This document shows, piece after piece, positions 22,787 to 35,700 of a stretch of 64,000 nt of DNA. Every line of letters starts with the position of its first letter. The first letter of the stretch is position 1. Under the pieces are notes generated by a model. It did not search any database, was not told where the DNA came from, and worked only from the letters and a program-made list of their open reading frames with translations. The stretch is from Pleurostoma richardsiae (lineage: Eukaryota > Ascomycota > Sordariomycetes > Calosphaeriales > Pleurostomataceae). A program made the position numbers and the translations under genes. The stretch spans positions 62,001-126,000 of the forward strand of contig JANBVO010000060.1 in NCBI GenBank assembly GCA_030052745.1. Reading direction: 5' to 3'.

Positions 22787-25700
22787 ATGCCAGCACCAAT
22801 CGTGTACGATGGCGTTGAAGGAAGCGCTGGCGGCTCTCTGTTTCGCGGCTTGAAGTTCTGGATCGCACAGCGCGTGCCACAGCGAAACGACCTGGTCAAC
22901 AAAGTCAAGGCAAGTCACCCACAAGGCATACCGATCTATACAGATGTCACGACTGACATTTCCAAGAGTAATGGCGGCGAAGTTGTCCCTCTCGAGAAGC
23001 AGGCGGACATGCTTATTGCCGACCATGTGCGCAAGGATGTCCCTGCTGGCTCCTACTCATGGAGGTTCATCACCAACTCCGTCAGCAAGGGGCAGCTCGA
23101 AGATAAAGAACCCCATCAGATCGGCCATCTTGCAGCTTCGGCCAGACCTGTCGGGTCTTCTGCACCCTCCAAAGGCACTAGGAACCCTTTTACCTCGCAT
23201 GATGATGCTCTGCTCACCAAGTGGGTGCTCGAGCACGAACGGAAAGGAGCCATGGCCAAGGGCAACACGATCTACCAGGATCTCGAACTTAAGGTAACCC
23301 ACCCGATGGATTCATTTCAGCCAAGACTAGTACTAATTGTCATAGTATCCGCATCACACTTGGCAGTCCTGGCGAGACCGATGGGTGAGAAAACTGTCTT
23401 TACTGCCTCGTCCGAACCTGCCCGAAGCCACCAGTGACGATGTCGAAGCGCCGGCGCCGCCACCCCCCTCAGCAGTGGCGCCTCAACGGACAGCAAGCCG
23501 TGCAGCTGTCCAACGGCAACCGCATTATCCTCAGCCGTCTCAAGGCAGCCCGCGGGTAAAGTTCACCGGGGAAGACGACCAGCTTCTTCTAGATTACGTA
23601 CAAGAAGCGAGGCGCAATGGGAAGTCCGTTAAGGGGAACAAGATATACGAAGAGCTTGCCGAGGAGGTAGGTGTTAGACAGTGGAGAATACGATAATTCC
23701 GACGTGCTACAGCAGCTGACAAAATGATAGCATCCACACCACTCGTATCATTCCTGGAGAGATCGTTATGTTCGCATCCTTAGTCGGGATGAGATTGAGC
23801 CATTTGCACCAGCCGTTCTCGAGCAGCCTCGTCCCCGGGCAAACGGCAGGCCTCAGCCGTCCACAAACACCACCTCTACAGCCCCACCTTCAGCCGTCCT
23901 CGAGCAGCCTCGACCCCCAAGCAACGCCACGTCTGCCGCGCCTACCAAGTCCACCCCGGACCCAGGAGTATCAGGAGCATCGAGAACTAGCTCGGTGGTG
24001 GGACACGTATCGAGCAACCAGCTCTCCCCAGCAAGCGTAGACCTGCGAGAGATCAAAGAACGTGCCAAGAGACAGAAAATCAACCGACAGAGAAGAATTG
24101 CGGCAAAAGTGATTCAACGCCATTGGAGGGGCTACAGGGTTCGTAGGGATCTCAATTTCATTGCTTTCCAAGCGGCGGCACGAGGCTTCCTGACAAGGCA
24201 CGCCCTCTTTGGCTCTGACGATGAGTCCGAAGACAACGGCGAGGTTCAGATTAAGGAGGAGTCTCCCGATGTACGAGCTCTGAGCCTTGCATCTACTGTT
24301 CTAGGTGGTACCGCCGCAAAGCCGCCAACCGTCAAGGAGCAGTTCTATAAGGACCTGCAGGCGTATATATACGCAACAGGCGAGGAGATCGCCCTTTTTC
24401 CGAAGGTGAATGGCCGCGTTGTAGATCTCTGGGACCTGTGGAATACCATCACGCAGCAGAATATGGAACCTGACGACCGCGATTGGGAGGAAATAGCGGA
24501 AAAGCTTGGCTTTAACTGGGTTGATTCCCCGGACGTCACCCGGCAGCTCAAGGATGTCTACGAGAGTACCCTAGGCAATTTCGAGCGAGAAATTGAGGCC
24601 TTCGGCAGGGAAGAAGAGTCGGGTGATTCTGACGAGGATGGAGAGGCAAGGGGTGATGAAGACAGCCCCTCTGAGATCACGGATATCGATGTCCCGCGCC
24701 CAGATACAGACGTCGTCCAGGAGAGCTCACAACCTCACAACTCTGAGACGAATATCCCTTCTTCTCCACCGCTGCCTCGAGGTCTCAAGCGGTCCGCCCA
24801 AATTGACCTGCCGTCGGTGGACCTGGGTTTTTCTTCCGAGCCGGTCAGAAAACGAAGACTTCGTTTCAGCCGCGAGAGCGAGATCCCGTCAACGCCCGAT
24901 AGAAGGGCTAGTCTGGCTTTGCGAGCGGACCGCTATGTAAGTCCCGGACTTGGCACTACGAGCTCTCCGTCCAACTCGCGGCCATCTGCGGCGCGGAAAG
25001 CGAGATTTATCGAGCCAGAGACCCAGGACTTCGGCTATGGTCACGATGAGAACAAGGACACCGAGTTCTTAAGGGAGAGCCAGTACGACGTTACGCCATC
25101 GCAGCAGCTCCGGTCAGAGAGTGACGCAGTCACTCCTATTCCGCTGTCTCTCCCACGACTCCCATCCAAAGCCTCTACAGGAACCCGACGCATCAACTCG
25201 GGAGCATCCTCGTCGACTCCAAGGGCTGTGGTTGCCAATACTCAGGCTTTGCGGTCGCTCGGCACTTCCGCCCATCGGCGGCATACTGGCCCTCAAGATG
25301 GCTCACTTGCGTCGAAAGCGGATACGTCAAGCACAGCACCCCGTCGCTCCATGCCGATTACTTCCACCAAGGCCGGTGGCAATCAAACCCTCAAGGTCGA
25401 TACCCAGACTACCTCGGGGGAACCATCATCACGGAATACAGGAACCGTCCTCTCTCGGGTGAGACCGCCTATTGCAGTGTCTGCATCACATACAGCAACC
25501 GACGCGACAGCATCTGCCAACGGCTCCGTGGCCAAGCAAAACCATGAGGAAATCCCAGAGGAAATCGTTGAGCGGTACGTGTCGATGGGGTACGAGACAA
25601 ACGACGTCATCACTGCCCTCAAAGCAACAAATATGCAGCCGGGATACCCCACGAGCGTTGTGGTGCAGAGCCTTGCGGAGAAGAAAGGCATACCCTCGCA

Positions 25701-25926
25701 CCACGAGGGCGTCTGGACAGAGCGGGACGACCGGGGGCTCAAGCTCGTGGACGAATATGCGAAGTCCTCTGCCAAGGGCAAGCGGAAGGAGGGAGAGGAG
25801 ACAAGAGAGGAGAGGCTTCGGCGGGCGAAGGCGGAGAGGGAGAGAGCCCGGCTGGAGCATAAACATGGCTTGGATCGGATGGAGGCGCGGAGGGGTTGGT
25901 TCGAGCTGTACAGGCCGGCGATGTGA
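22787..25926 (+). CDS. RAP1: Telomere protein RAP1 with ARID-like domain
   Basis: The proposed exons are 22787-22909, 22967-23293, 23346-23666 and 23731-25926, about 988 residues. Order of domains: a BRCT domain (1-100, with GGEVVPLEKQADMLIADHVRKD); a Rap1-type Myb domain (about 114-165, FTSHDDALLTKWV then HTWQSWRDRW); a second Myb-type domain (about 210-275, FTGEDDQLLLDYV then HSYHSWRDRYV); an IQ-like basic helix (about 380-415, AAKVIQRHWRGYRVRRDL); an ARID-like domain (about 458-546, FYKDLQAYIY, VVDLWDLWNTI, WEEIAEKLGF); a basic NLS-like PVRKRRLRF; and a C-terminal RCT domain (about 875-988). Rap1 caps telomeres through Taz1/TRF-type partners and Rif1 and represses subtelomeric genes. The first intron is inferred (GC-AG, 57 bases); if retained, the protein gains 19 residues inside BRCT. 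The family call is firm. Confidence 0.9.
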
Positions 25927-26342
25927 TTGATACCCGGGCGTGTTGGCAGCGCTGAAGAGCATTGCCGTTTTGATCTCGATTCTGTAGTTTTATCGGAGGG
26001 TTGATACCGCCCCGATCGGTAATGGGGAGATGAGAGCGATTGTATAACTTAACGGTTTGGAAGGACGCCCGTCTACCCTTCGGGAAGGAGGAGATATTAA
26101 GCATTCTCTGTCGAATTCCGAGGCTAACATTGAAGCTATGTGCTGATCCAAATATCTCAACGCCTCGCATATGCCTCCGAGGAATAGGCAAATAATGATA
26201 GGGCGCGCGCTTGTCTATCCATGCATATTTCCAAAGGAGAGAAATCACCGAAGCGTAATAGGAGAGCACAAGCCCTCTATTTGCGCAGCGTGTCGAAGCC
26301 TCGCCCTCCATCACAGGGTACAGCAGGTGCTGGGCGAGATCG
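25927..26342. other. Shared 3' region, RAP1 and ALKBH1-like gene
   Basis: About 415 bases between convergent genes. Nothing coding was recognised. Confidence 0.4.
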
Positions 26343-27540
26343 TCAATCCCTCATCTGCCTCACGTTGAGGTTTATCCTCTTGTTCTTCATCCAGCCCTTC
26401 CATTCCCCGAATGTCCCGTCCTCTTCCGCCGGCCAGTCCTCCAGGTAGTCCGGGCACGTTCCCTTCAGCACCTTGGGCACACCGTGCCAGGCGTACCTTG
26501 ACTCCTTTGTCATATAGATGGCGTCCCCTGATCTCAACCGCAGGAGGAGGTACTCCTTCTTTCGACTGCCGTCCTCGGGTGTGCCATCTTCGGTTTCGCT
26601 CGCCTTCTCGCCTTCCTCTCTTCCATCACCCTTGTTCCGCTCGCCCTCGCCCGCCGGCCCGCCGCTCGGCGCGATCATGAACAGCGCGTCGCACCCGAGG
26701 CTCAGGCTGACGAGCCCACTGTCGGACTCCTCCGAGACGTCGCGGTGCATCATCATGGTGTCGCCGGGGGTGTACAGGTTGACGATGGCGGCCTGGGCGC
26801 GCGTCTCGGGGAAGAGCTGCTCAAGCAGGCCGGCGATGTCGGGCGGGAAGGCCGGGGGCGGAGCGCCCGGGTAGACGCGGTTGGTCCAGTCGTACTGGCC
26901 GCCTAGGGTGACCCAGTGCAGCCGGCGGTCGAGGACCCGGCGGACGGTGAGGGGCTTGTGGACTGATGGGTCCTTGGGGGTGAATGTGACGGGGGAGGAA
27001 GGGGGGTAGCTGAAGAAGGAGGACGATGCTTCTGGGGAAGATGACAGTGACGAGAGGGAGGAGGAGGAAGGGTAAGGTAGTTCGTAGTGTAGGTGGAGGT
27101 TAGTCTGGTGCTGGGGATTGCTTAGATCCCGATGGAGGAGGCGGGAGAGGAGGCTCTTCTGGACAGGGGGAGGCAGAAGAGAGGGTACGATCAGGAGCCC
27201 TTAGTATCTGTAGTTAGATCCAGATGGCTCTTGCGAACTGCGCTTTATAACTGGATTGCTCACCAGGTAATAAGGGATGGTGATAGATCCTGGCGTCGCC
27301 GTCCACCTGGACATTCGAGGCTGCCTCTGGGTCAAGCTCGCTAAAAGCGTTTCGTATCCGGCCGGCAGGTATGGAGCCCGCAACTTGGAATTGAGCAGCC
27401 TTCTCTTGAACTTCCAGGTCGTCGATGTCGCCGCTGGCTAGAAGGTCAGGCTTCTCTGCTCTGGAATAGCTCTTCCACAGAGACCTCATCTGGTCCGAGG
27501 GCTGCTCGTGAGCATCTAGCGTCTGCAGGTCGACCGTCAT
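26343..27540 (-). CDS. AlkB-family 2-oxoglutarate/Fe(II) dioxygenase, ALKBH1-like
   Basis: Exon 1 is 27264-27540 and exon 2 is 26343-27199, giving about 377 residues. The intron is phase 1 and ends CTAACTACAGATACTAAG, with a CTAAC branch close by. A longer start at 27585 would add 15 residues. The double-stranded beta-helix core is visible: NLYTPGDTMMMHRDVSEE carries the HxD iron ligands, HGVPKVLKGTCPDYL carries the distal His, and KRINLNVRQM carries the Arg that binds 2-oxoglutarate. TLGGQYDWTNRVYPG is the usual ALKBH1-like substrate-lid motif. A charged insertion of about 40 residues rich in Glu, Gly and Lys splits the strands between the HxD and the distal His. Substrates of ALKBH1 homologues include tRNA and DNA; which applies here is unknown. 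Confidence 0.88.
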
Positions 27541-28594
27541 GGCAGCTCGAGGAAGTAGAAGATATGGATAGAGTCTAGTGGTCAAGCACTCGAGGTTTCG
27601 AAGTCGGGCTAGCTCAATTGGCTCCGCTGGGGGAGTTCTTGCCCGGTCTGTTTGCTCTGATATCGTTTCTCATACGATAGGTAATGGTTTGAAACAGTCC
27701 TAAGGGACTCGTCTGCTGTTGCAGATATAGGGGTCTTAATTGGTTGGGAGATTAGATCATTTATAGATCGTCGAGGTGTCAGAGTATTTGGGTACAGGAG
27801 TTTCTTCTCGCGTAGGCCCTGTCCTTGTGAACAGAAAGGGGAAAAAGCAAAGGTCTTGACGAGGGGCGTCTTGCATCGTCACACGGCCTCAAATGATTTT
27901 TGGTGGGGTTGAATTGAGATAAGGCAGCGATAACGATAAGACCCGATAAGGGACTGCCGCCCCCACATGCGGTGCGGTGCGCCTGCAAACGCGCCTGCGA
28001 CAGATTTTCGCGCCGTTGTTTTCTAGTAAACACACAACACCCCCGGCAGCCAATCCTCCGCAGCTGTCACCCAACCCAACATAGCAACGCACCAAATTGG
28101 CCCATTTCCTCGCGGCTAATCGACGACGGCGCCGTGAGCGAACCGCCTGCTGCTTCTCCTCCTTCGTCTCCTTCGTTTCCTTCATCCTCATCTTCTCTCG
28201 TTTCTGCCGTCTTCTTTCCAAAAGCCTCAACGAACGACGACCTTCTCCCTCTCTTTGCAAATGGAGATTGTTCGGCCCTGGACTCGTACGTACTAACCAA
28301 CCCACCTCCGACCCGCGCGATCGACCCGACCGAATCCCTCCCTCGCGTCGCCCCCCGAATCCCGATTCCGTCCCCCGGGCCCTCCCTCTTTGCCCCTCGA
28401 TTTGGCCTCCCCACCTCCGCCTGCCTCGACCGACCACATTCCTCACCTCGCGCTTCCTGCATCCTCCTCGACCCGCCCCGTCACCTGCCCGAAACCGACC
28501 GGATTTTGAACTCTCCGTTACCGTGGAAAATTGTCGGCGTCGCGTGGCTTCCTATTAACTCGTCATTTTCAAAGCCGGTGTGGGAGAGTATATG
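27541..28594. promoter_or_regulatory. Divergent promoter region, ALKBH1-like gene and CDK1
   Basis: About 1.05 kb between divergent starts. The right half (about 28020-28590) is strongly pyrimidine-rich on the plus strand (runs of CCTC, TCTTC and TTCC), as is common in leaders of highly expressed fungal genes, and is probably the CDK1 promoter and 5' UTR. Open frames on both strands in this block are compositional. Confidence 0.5.
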
Positions 28595-29756
28595 ATGGAG
28601 AACTACCAGAAGCTCGAGAAGATCGGCGAGGGTAAGTTTCCTTCCTCCAAACACGGCCTCCCAGCAAATCGAGCCAAGCCAAGCCGAGAGCAAGGTGAGG
28701 CAATGGTGACAGTTCAGCTGACTCTGACCGCGCCTGCGAAACACAGGTACCTATGGTGTTGTCTACAAAGCCCGCGACCTCGCCAACGGTGGTCGCATCG
28801 TCGCCCTGAAGAAGATTCGTCTCGAGGCTGAGGACGAGGGCGTCCCGTCGACCGCCATTCGCGAGATCTCGCTGCTCAAGGAGATGCGCGACCCCAACAT
28901 TGTTCGCCTGTTCAACATCGTCCACGCCGATGGCCACAAGCTGTACCTCGTCTTCGAGTTCCTCGACCTCGACCTCAAGAAGTACATGGAAGCCCTTCCC
29001 GTCAGCGACGGCGGCCGCGGTAAGGCCCTGCCCGAGGGATCCACCATCGAGCTCGCCCGCCTCGGCCTCGGTGATGCTATGGTCAAGAAGTTTATGAGCC
29101 AGCTGTGCGAGGGTGTCCGCTACTGTCACGCCCACCGTATCCTCCACCGCGACCTCAAGCCTCAGAACCTGCTTATCAACCGCGACGGCAACCTGAAGCT
29201 CGCCGATTTTGGTCTCGCCCGCGCTTTTGGCGTTCCCCTGCGCACCTACACTCATGAGGTCGTTACTCTGTGGTATCGCGCCCCCGAGATCTTGCTGGGT
29301 GGCCGCCAGTACTCGACGGGCGTGGACATGTGGTCGGTCGGTTGCATCTTCGCTGAGATGTGCACGCGCAAGCCTCTCTTCCCTGGTGATTCTGAGATTG
29401 ACGAGATCTTCAAGATTTTCCGGTATGTGTGATCCTACCATCCATCGAAAACCGCGCCAGTTCTTACTTGGAACGACTTTTTGCTGACATGCTCCCGACA
29501 TAGCCTGCTCGGAACCCCAACCGAGGAGATCTGGCCCGGTGTTACCAGCTACCCTGACTTCAAGTCGTCCTTCCCGAAGTGGGCCCGCGACCACTCCATC
29601 CCTCTCTGCCAGAACCTCGACGACCAGGGTCTCGATCTGCTGGAGATGATGCTGGTTTACGACCCGGCCGGCCGCATTTCGGCCAAGCAGGCTTGCAACC
29701 ACCCTTACTTTGAGGACTACAACCGCCCTCAGCAGTATGGCAACGGCTACCACTAA
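28595..29756 (+). CDS. CDK1: Cyclin-dependent kinase 1 (Cdc2/Cdc28)
   Basis: Exons 28595-28631, 28747-29422 and 29504-29756 give 321 residues. The start at [13 protein letters not shown] is chosen over the ATG directly before it because it matches the family. Thr14 and Tyr15 (GEGTYG), targets of Wee1, are conserved. VALKKI holds the catalytic Lys, and PSTAIRE is intact in [24 protein letters not shown] is the catalytic loop, DFGLARAFG the magnesium site, and the T-loop reads [14 protein letters not shown] with its activating Thr. This is the master cell-cycle kinase, active in nucleus and cytoplasm with A/B- and G1-type cyclins. The first intron interrupts the Gly-rich loop. A PCL-type cyclin lies 8.7 kb downstream on the same strand, but PCL cyclins usually pair with Pho85, not Cdk1. 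Confidence 0.97.
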
Positions 29757-32700
29757 GAGCCGAGGCGTATCGCATTCATATCAACGAAGAACCAGGCCCA
29801 ACACGCTTTGCTAAACAGGATACTGTGGGAATAATGTCTTTGTGGCTTCTAGACGGCGTTCTGAGGGCGGAAATGGAAACCATACAGGAAAGAGGGAGGG
29901 GCATTGAAGCATTTCCCAGCTGTGGACAGCAGACAGGAGATGCCGAGGGAGAGCATTTGTGTGGTATGGGATATATTCACCTGCCACCGCTTGCTTGATC
30001 TCATCTCTCTTTTGGCTCTGCTGCCGTATCATCGCGGACTGGATTACAGGAGATCGGTTTCTTCTCCATCACCTCGGTCGTCTGATGATTGAATGGGGGC
30101 TTACGGCGTGCCCCTCGCCATGATGATTACTGCTATTTCGAGGACCGTCGCGTCTTCGATTTCTTTTTTTCTCTTTTTGCTTTTCCTCGCTGCAGGATCT
30201 GTATCCTATCCTAGCTGCGATGGGCCTGGTTCTACTTCGATATGAGAAAATGCAACAAACGTCAACAATGCTTGCCCGTCAGTATATTTGTGATATGGAT
30301 CGAGATACAGAGAGGCTGCGTATTGTCTGCATTGTGAAGACCGCCTCTGCAAGTACTGACCAGTCGCTTCGCTGTCATGCTGCGAAAGTACCTGCCACCT
30401 CTCTCCTCTACGCCGTGCTTGCTCTCAGACTGCCCGTGGTGTTTCCCTCGGCTTATGCTCGCTTGCCCTCACCTGTCCCCGTGTGACGCACGATGTTCCG
30501 ATGTTAGTGGCAATGCTCTATACGGATAGCTCACTTCAAGTCAACAGAACCCTGTGCACGTCTGAGCTGTTTCCCATGATGTACGCTACATATAGCTATG
30601 TTGTCTGGCCGATTTGAGCCAGCTTTGAGTCTTAACGGAGCTCTGCATTCAATGACAGTGCTACGCAGAGACGAGATGGTTTACGAGCTGCTATCACCAT
30701 CCGGGCCTGCTCTTCGTCATTATTGATAACATTGGCCGCTCGAGTACTGACTCACTTACAGCAGTCTGTGCAAGTCCCAGGTCAACTGCAAGTCCCAGGC
30801 CTAGAGCCAACCTATCTCCGTGTCAATCGAGTTCCCGGTTCACGAACTAGCACCAGGTTGCATTGGCACGCCTAAATCTAGCAGGTAGGACTTCCTGCGT
30901 TCAGCCCGCCCCCATCCATCTTCCTGTCCAGGAGAGCAATTCCTTGGCTACGGAAGGATCTCGACCCCACACTCAGCAGCTAATTCCCCAAAGAGAGTAT
31001 TACAGACCATTCACGGCTCCATGCATGACTCCGTTTCCTTGATGCGGGTTAAGAGCGGCCTGTCCTGTGTCAGGGGATACAGGAATAGCACGGGAGAGCC
31101 GCCTTCCGTATTATCGTCGCCGCGGGGCGGGAAAGCTAACCGCCACGATAGGCTGCTCAGAAAGACCCAATTCCGGTCTCACTTTAGTGCAACGAAATGA
31201 ACATGAAGTCTCCCAGTCGGTCTTCATACCCGCTCGCACCTTGAAGGCGTCGCTGCAAGCATCGCTGTTTCGGCAAGCGACGAGTTGGGAGGCAGCAAAG
31301 TCGACCGCGGTAACGGGGACCAACCAGGGAGCGGGACGGCTCGGCTCGCGGGCCCACCGGCTTAATAGAGCCAATCAGAGGGTGGCTATTTCTGGCTCGG
31401 TGTCTAATGTCGCTTGCTGAAGCAAGACAGGCAATGATGCTCTTCTCTCGTCTGCTCCATCCGCACAGCAGGCAGTTGAGATGAAGGGGTTGCTATTCCC
31501 GCGTGCCTACTATTGCGATGCTCGGAGAATTTTCCTACCGGTTGATTTCACCTTGAGATTGAGCAAACGCATGTAGGAGGGAGCAAGAGCCGTTTGAGGT
31601 AGCCGCCTCGACCCTTGCGACCCTGCAAACCTACGTTCACGGTGGTAGTCCTGCAACATTGTCACGGTAGTGGGAAGCTGGTCCCAGTATGCTAATCAGT
31701 TCTATTTGGGGCTGAGGGGCATGTTCTGCCGTCGTTGCTCGAATACTGTTGGTCATTGGAGAGGCAGCCAACCAAGGGTGCAATCGGGCCACCGTCACCG
31801 AATGGCCTCTCTTCCGTGAAGCTACATACCGACACCGGGCAGCGCGAGACAATCCCATAGAAGGGGTGTCCAGCGAGAGCCAGTAACACAGCCAACTCTC
31901 GACGGCTGTAAAAGAGGAGGGTTACAGCGTCCGTCTGCTTAGAAATCCAGACCACAAGCAAAATCCGAGATGTCGTCAACGCCCAGCAGGTTTTGGCGTG
32001 GCTGGTGCGAGACATGCATTTGCATGCCTGAGCGGCGCCCTCGCCTGCCAACTATTTCCCCCGCATTGCCCGTTGCCTCGGCGTGCCGGAGATCATCGAT
32101 GCACCTCAGCCACACGAGTCCAGGCGTCCAGGCCAATGCAATGCACGAACCAACACACCACACGCACAGGCGTTTGGACCAGGCGGGTTTCTTGGCTGCG
32201 AAAAATGCTGTGCAGCCACACTCGTGCAGCGCGAGTTCTGAGCGGCAGACAGCGAGGCATCTCCGCGCTGTCGATGTGCCTGTCATGCACGCGTATGCAC
32301 TACAGCCACAGAAACAGTTTTACGCGCGACTCTCGGGAACGGGTCTGTCCACAGGCAGACAGGCCTCCTTGCCATTATTACCTCCTCTGTGTGTTTCCCA
32401 GCGCCGCAGTCCAGCCGTGGCTGAGCGCCCGAGTGGACAACTTCAAGCCCGTCCCCAGCTGTGATTGGCCCGCCAGCTCGTCTCGACCTCGTACTCCTCT
32501 GAGCCAATTAGACATGGGTGTTCTTGGGGAGGCAGTGGCTCCGACATATCGGCACACGGGATCCGGTACGGGGCCCGGGCTCAGCTGGCGGTCTAGCCGA
32601 TGGGAACGGGCGCCGGAGGCGGGCTGGGCATTACGTTTTGCGCTAATAGGGCTTAGGGGAGGGGAGTGGAGCAGGGAAAAACTGCGGGGGCGAAGGGGCG

Positions 32701-35700
32701 GTGTGTCTGAGGCAAGAGGAGGCAAGAGGAAGGCCTCCTTTTGTGAAGCCGGTTTGAGCTAGACTCTTGAGATTCCTAGGGGGGTTCGAGGGGTCGAGGA
32801 GCGGTGATTGGTAGCTTTCGAGCCATCGAGTCAAAAGAGCTTCGTGGATGTCGATATACCTCTCATGCGCAGTGGACTAAGGCAGTCGTTGCCTACGAGG
32901 AAAGTTTGATCCGGCAAGGGATTTTCAGGGGTTCTCCTTTTGAGTTTGGCCCATGGCGATAAGCTCCGAGCCAGAGATTCGCTCCGGATATCAGGCAAGC
33001 TGGCGCCGGGCGATATGCATGAGCAGCGTCCGGTGGTGCCACGGGTTAGGCCCGGTGTCCAGCCGGTCTCTCGCGATGGTGGTACACCGGATCAGTGTTC
33101 GGTCTAAGGGCGGAGAAGATCACAAGCGATGACAGGGTAGTAGTGTCAGCAGGTCACCGATATGGAATGCGGTGTGTGGTTCTTAAGTGGTTAGGGAGGA
33201 GGGGCAGAGGGGGATGATGATGACCGGCTGCCCACCAAATCGAGGGGTTGTTGGCTCTCCCTGCCTCCGCTGACAACAGGGGTCTTATCGTAGCGCAGGA
33301 CACTTGAAACATCATCCTCAGGCTCAGATGATCGACCGCCAAGCTACCCATTTGCGGAGCAACTCGCCCACCGGCCTTGGGAAGGAACTGGTTCTGGAGA
33401 TTAGACGTGAATCTCCCAGCTCGTGATACTGCAAGACTCGGGGTCATGCGAGACCAGAGCTTAGTCCAGAGGCCGTCGCTGCTGGATCCCCGACGCCGCG
33501 GACGGGCTGCCAAACCTTACGACATTGAGACGCTGGGCCATCCGGCGGGGTTTAAAGTGCTTGCATTAGGACTGGAACATACTGGCGATAGCGCCGGCAG
33601 GGAGCCCGGGCCTCCATTCTTCGGGAGGGTAGTGGCGAGCCCTAGCATTCTTGGCGGTGGGAATTATAGCGACCAGCTCGCCAGCCATCGCTGGAAACTA
33701 ACCTGCGCCTTGCATGGGACGGCGAACCTCATGCTTGAGCCGTCTCGACTATCGACGAGACCATCGGGGGGAAGAGGAGACGGATGACGAAAAGGAACGC
33801 CACTGTGAGTCGTGAAGCCGGCATGAGATGCACCAAGTAGCATCGTGGCCTGTTGCTGAGGTGGTCTCGTCGTCGTCGTCACTCAGGAGGAACGCAAGAT
33901 GCCCAAGGGTGATGCCTCGAGTGGTGCAGCGGCGTACGACAAAACGGCCACGCAAGACGCCTCTCACCGGTGGACGAACCACAGACTCGACGTCTAGGCC
34001 CTGGGAGAGACTCGACTTGAAGATGTTTCGTTTCAGCGCAAGGGCAGCAAAAGCTCCGAGATTGGACGGGCCCCCGTCTAACGACTAGCATTGGGTGGGC
34101 ATAACTGGGGCGCAAGGGGGATGCAGGGGGCGCACTGTCGGAGCGGCGCTGTGCCTACCCCTGCGTTAAGCAAGCCCATCAACCCACGGTAGTCCATCCC
34201 GTATATGCGAGATTGATTGGATCTTAAATGGTTGTCTACCTGAGGGAGCAGGCGAGGATCGAAAACTTGGCTAGGTTGATTAGATAGACGATCTTCTTGC
34301 CGAGAAATTCATCATCACGAGGTTGACGTGCTTCAGGGGAGAGCTGGACCCAGCCGGGCAGTACACAGGAGACTCGATGCGGGGGTGCTTGGACGATGTC
34401 TCGAAGAAGCCGAGATTTGCACATGGCTCCTCCAAAGTGGCTTGCAAGCTGTCAACAGAGATCGCATCGTGTGGTGTGTATCGTGTCCCCGTCGCGGCTG
34501 CGCTTCTCAAAACAAAGGCCGCGTGAGAGACACAACACAGCCATGGCCGGCAGCATCGCGACCGTCGAGTTATTTGTTGTCTCCTTTTCTGGGTCAGCGT
34601 CTCAACTGTCGGCCCGCGAGGTCCTGGCCTGTTGATCGTGGGCTTCAGACAGGGCGCGGGGCTGATTGGCCTCGTTTGTCGTACTGTCGTGGCCTCCTCG
34701 ACGGACAGGGAGACCTGAGTGGCTAGGAGAGTCGACGACACAGACAGTTGATAGGCGGGGAGAAGCAGGTACACGTAGCTGCAGCATGCGGGGCACCGCC
34801 AGCCAAGTATCTTTGCCTCCGCGCCGTCGGGTCCCATAACTAAAAACGTGTATCGTGGCCCCTCGCTTGTTTCATCTTGTCGAGTTGTCCGCTGTGCCTG
34901 GCCAATCGCCGGGCGGCGGCACGGCAAGAGTCAAATCTTGTCATTCCTCTGCCCGCTCATCAAAGGCCTTATGCGGCAGTGCTGGGTTTCTCGCGCGAGT
35001 CCTCGGCAGCCACTCAAGTCCTCGCATCGCTGGCCTCTTGGAGGAGCGGAAGGCCGCAGGACAGGACACGAGAGGAGAGGCCAGACGGAGGGATGCAGCA
35101 GTTTTGGATTTGATGCCTGGTCAGCATGTTTACACGCGCAGAAGCGACCCAGGCCGGGCCAAAGGGGGCAGGACGCGCATCCAGTCGTGCAGGAAGCGGA
35201 AGACTGAAAGCAGATTACGGTTTGCGTCCTCCGTAGATGTACAGAGTACGTACGTTGACAGCGGGAGAGAGACATGTTGCATCCTGTTCAGATACAGTAT
35301 ACGGGATAGAGTATCCAGTATCCAGAATTTCATCTTTTTCTTGGCTGCACCCTCCCTGCTGACGATGATAAAGGTCATCTGCTCCCCTCCCCCTTTCCCC
35401 TCCTAGTCTGGTCGAGGAATGCAATCCGTCCATGGCTCGCTGCTTTTGCATCTATTCTCGATCCTTTATTGCCGTCATTTCAGAGACACTCCCTGGTTAG
35501 GACTCTCTCCATCTCTCACTACTCGGTCTCCCCACGGCACATTTCCCGATCCCAATCACAGGCGACTCACCCTCTCCTGCTAGTTATTAGCAGGCCATCT
35601 CTCTGCTCCTCCCTTTCCCGACCGAGGCTCTGGACTTTCTGGTATTGTCTGCAGCTCGGAATATCTTGACAGGTCTATTGGAACCACGCCGGCTCCCTTT

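Noticed and set aside
27600-27660. GGCTAGCTCAATTGG word resembling a tRNA D arm
   Set aside because: No matching T arm or acceptor stem downstream.
28569-29753. 394-codon minus-strand frame antisense to CDK1
   Set aside because: It runs through the CDK1 introns antisense with no family motif and is compositional.
31998-32762. 254-codon plus-strand frame
   Set aside because: No recognisable domain, and the amino acid composition is that of random GC-rich sequence.
34280-34927. 215-codon minus-strand frame in the gene-poor stretch
   Set aside because: No motif, no start context and no splice partner; composition like the surrounding DNA.
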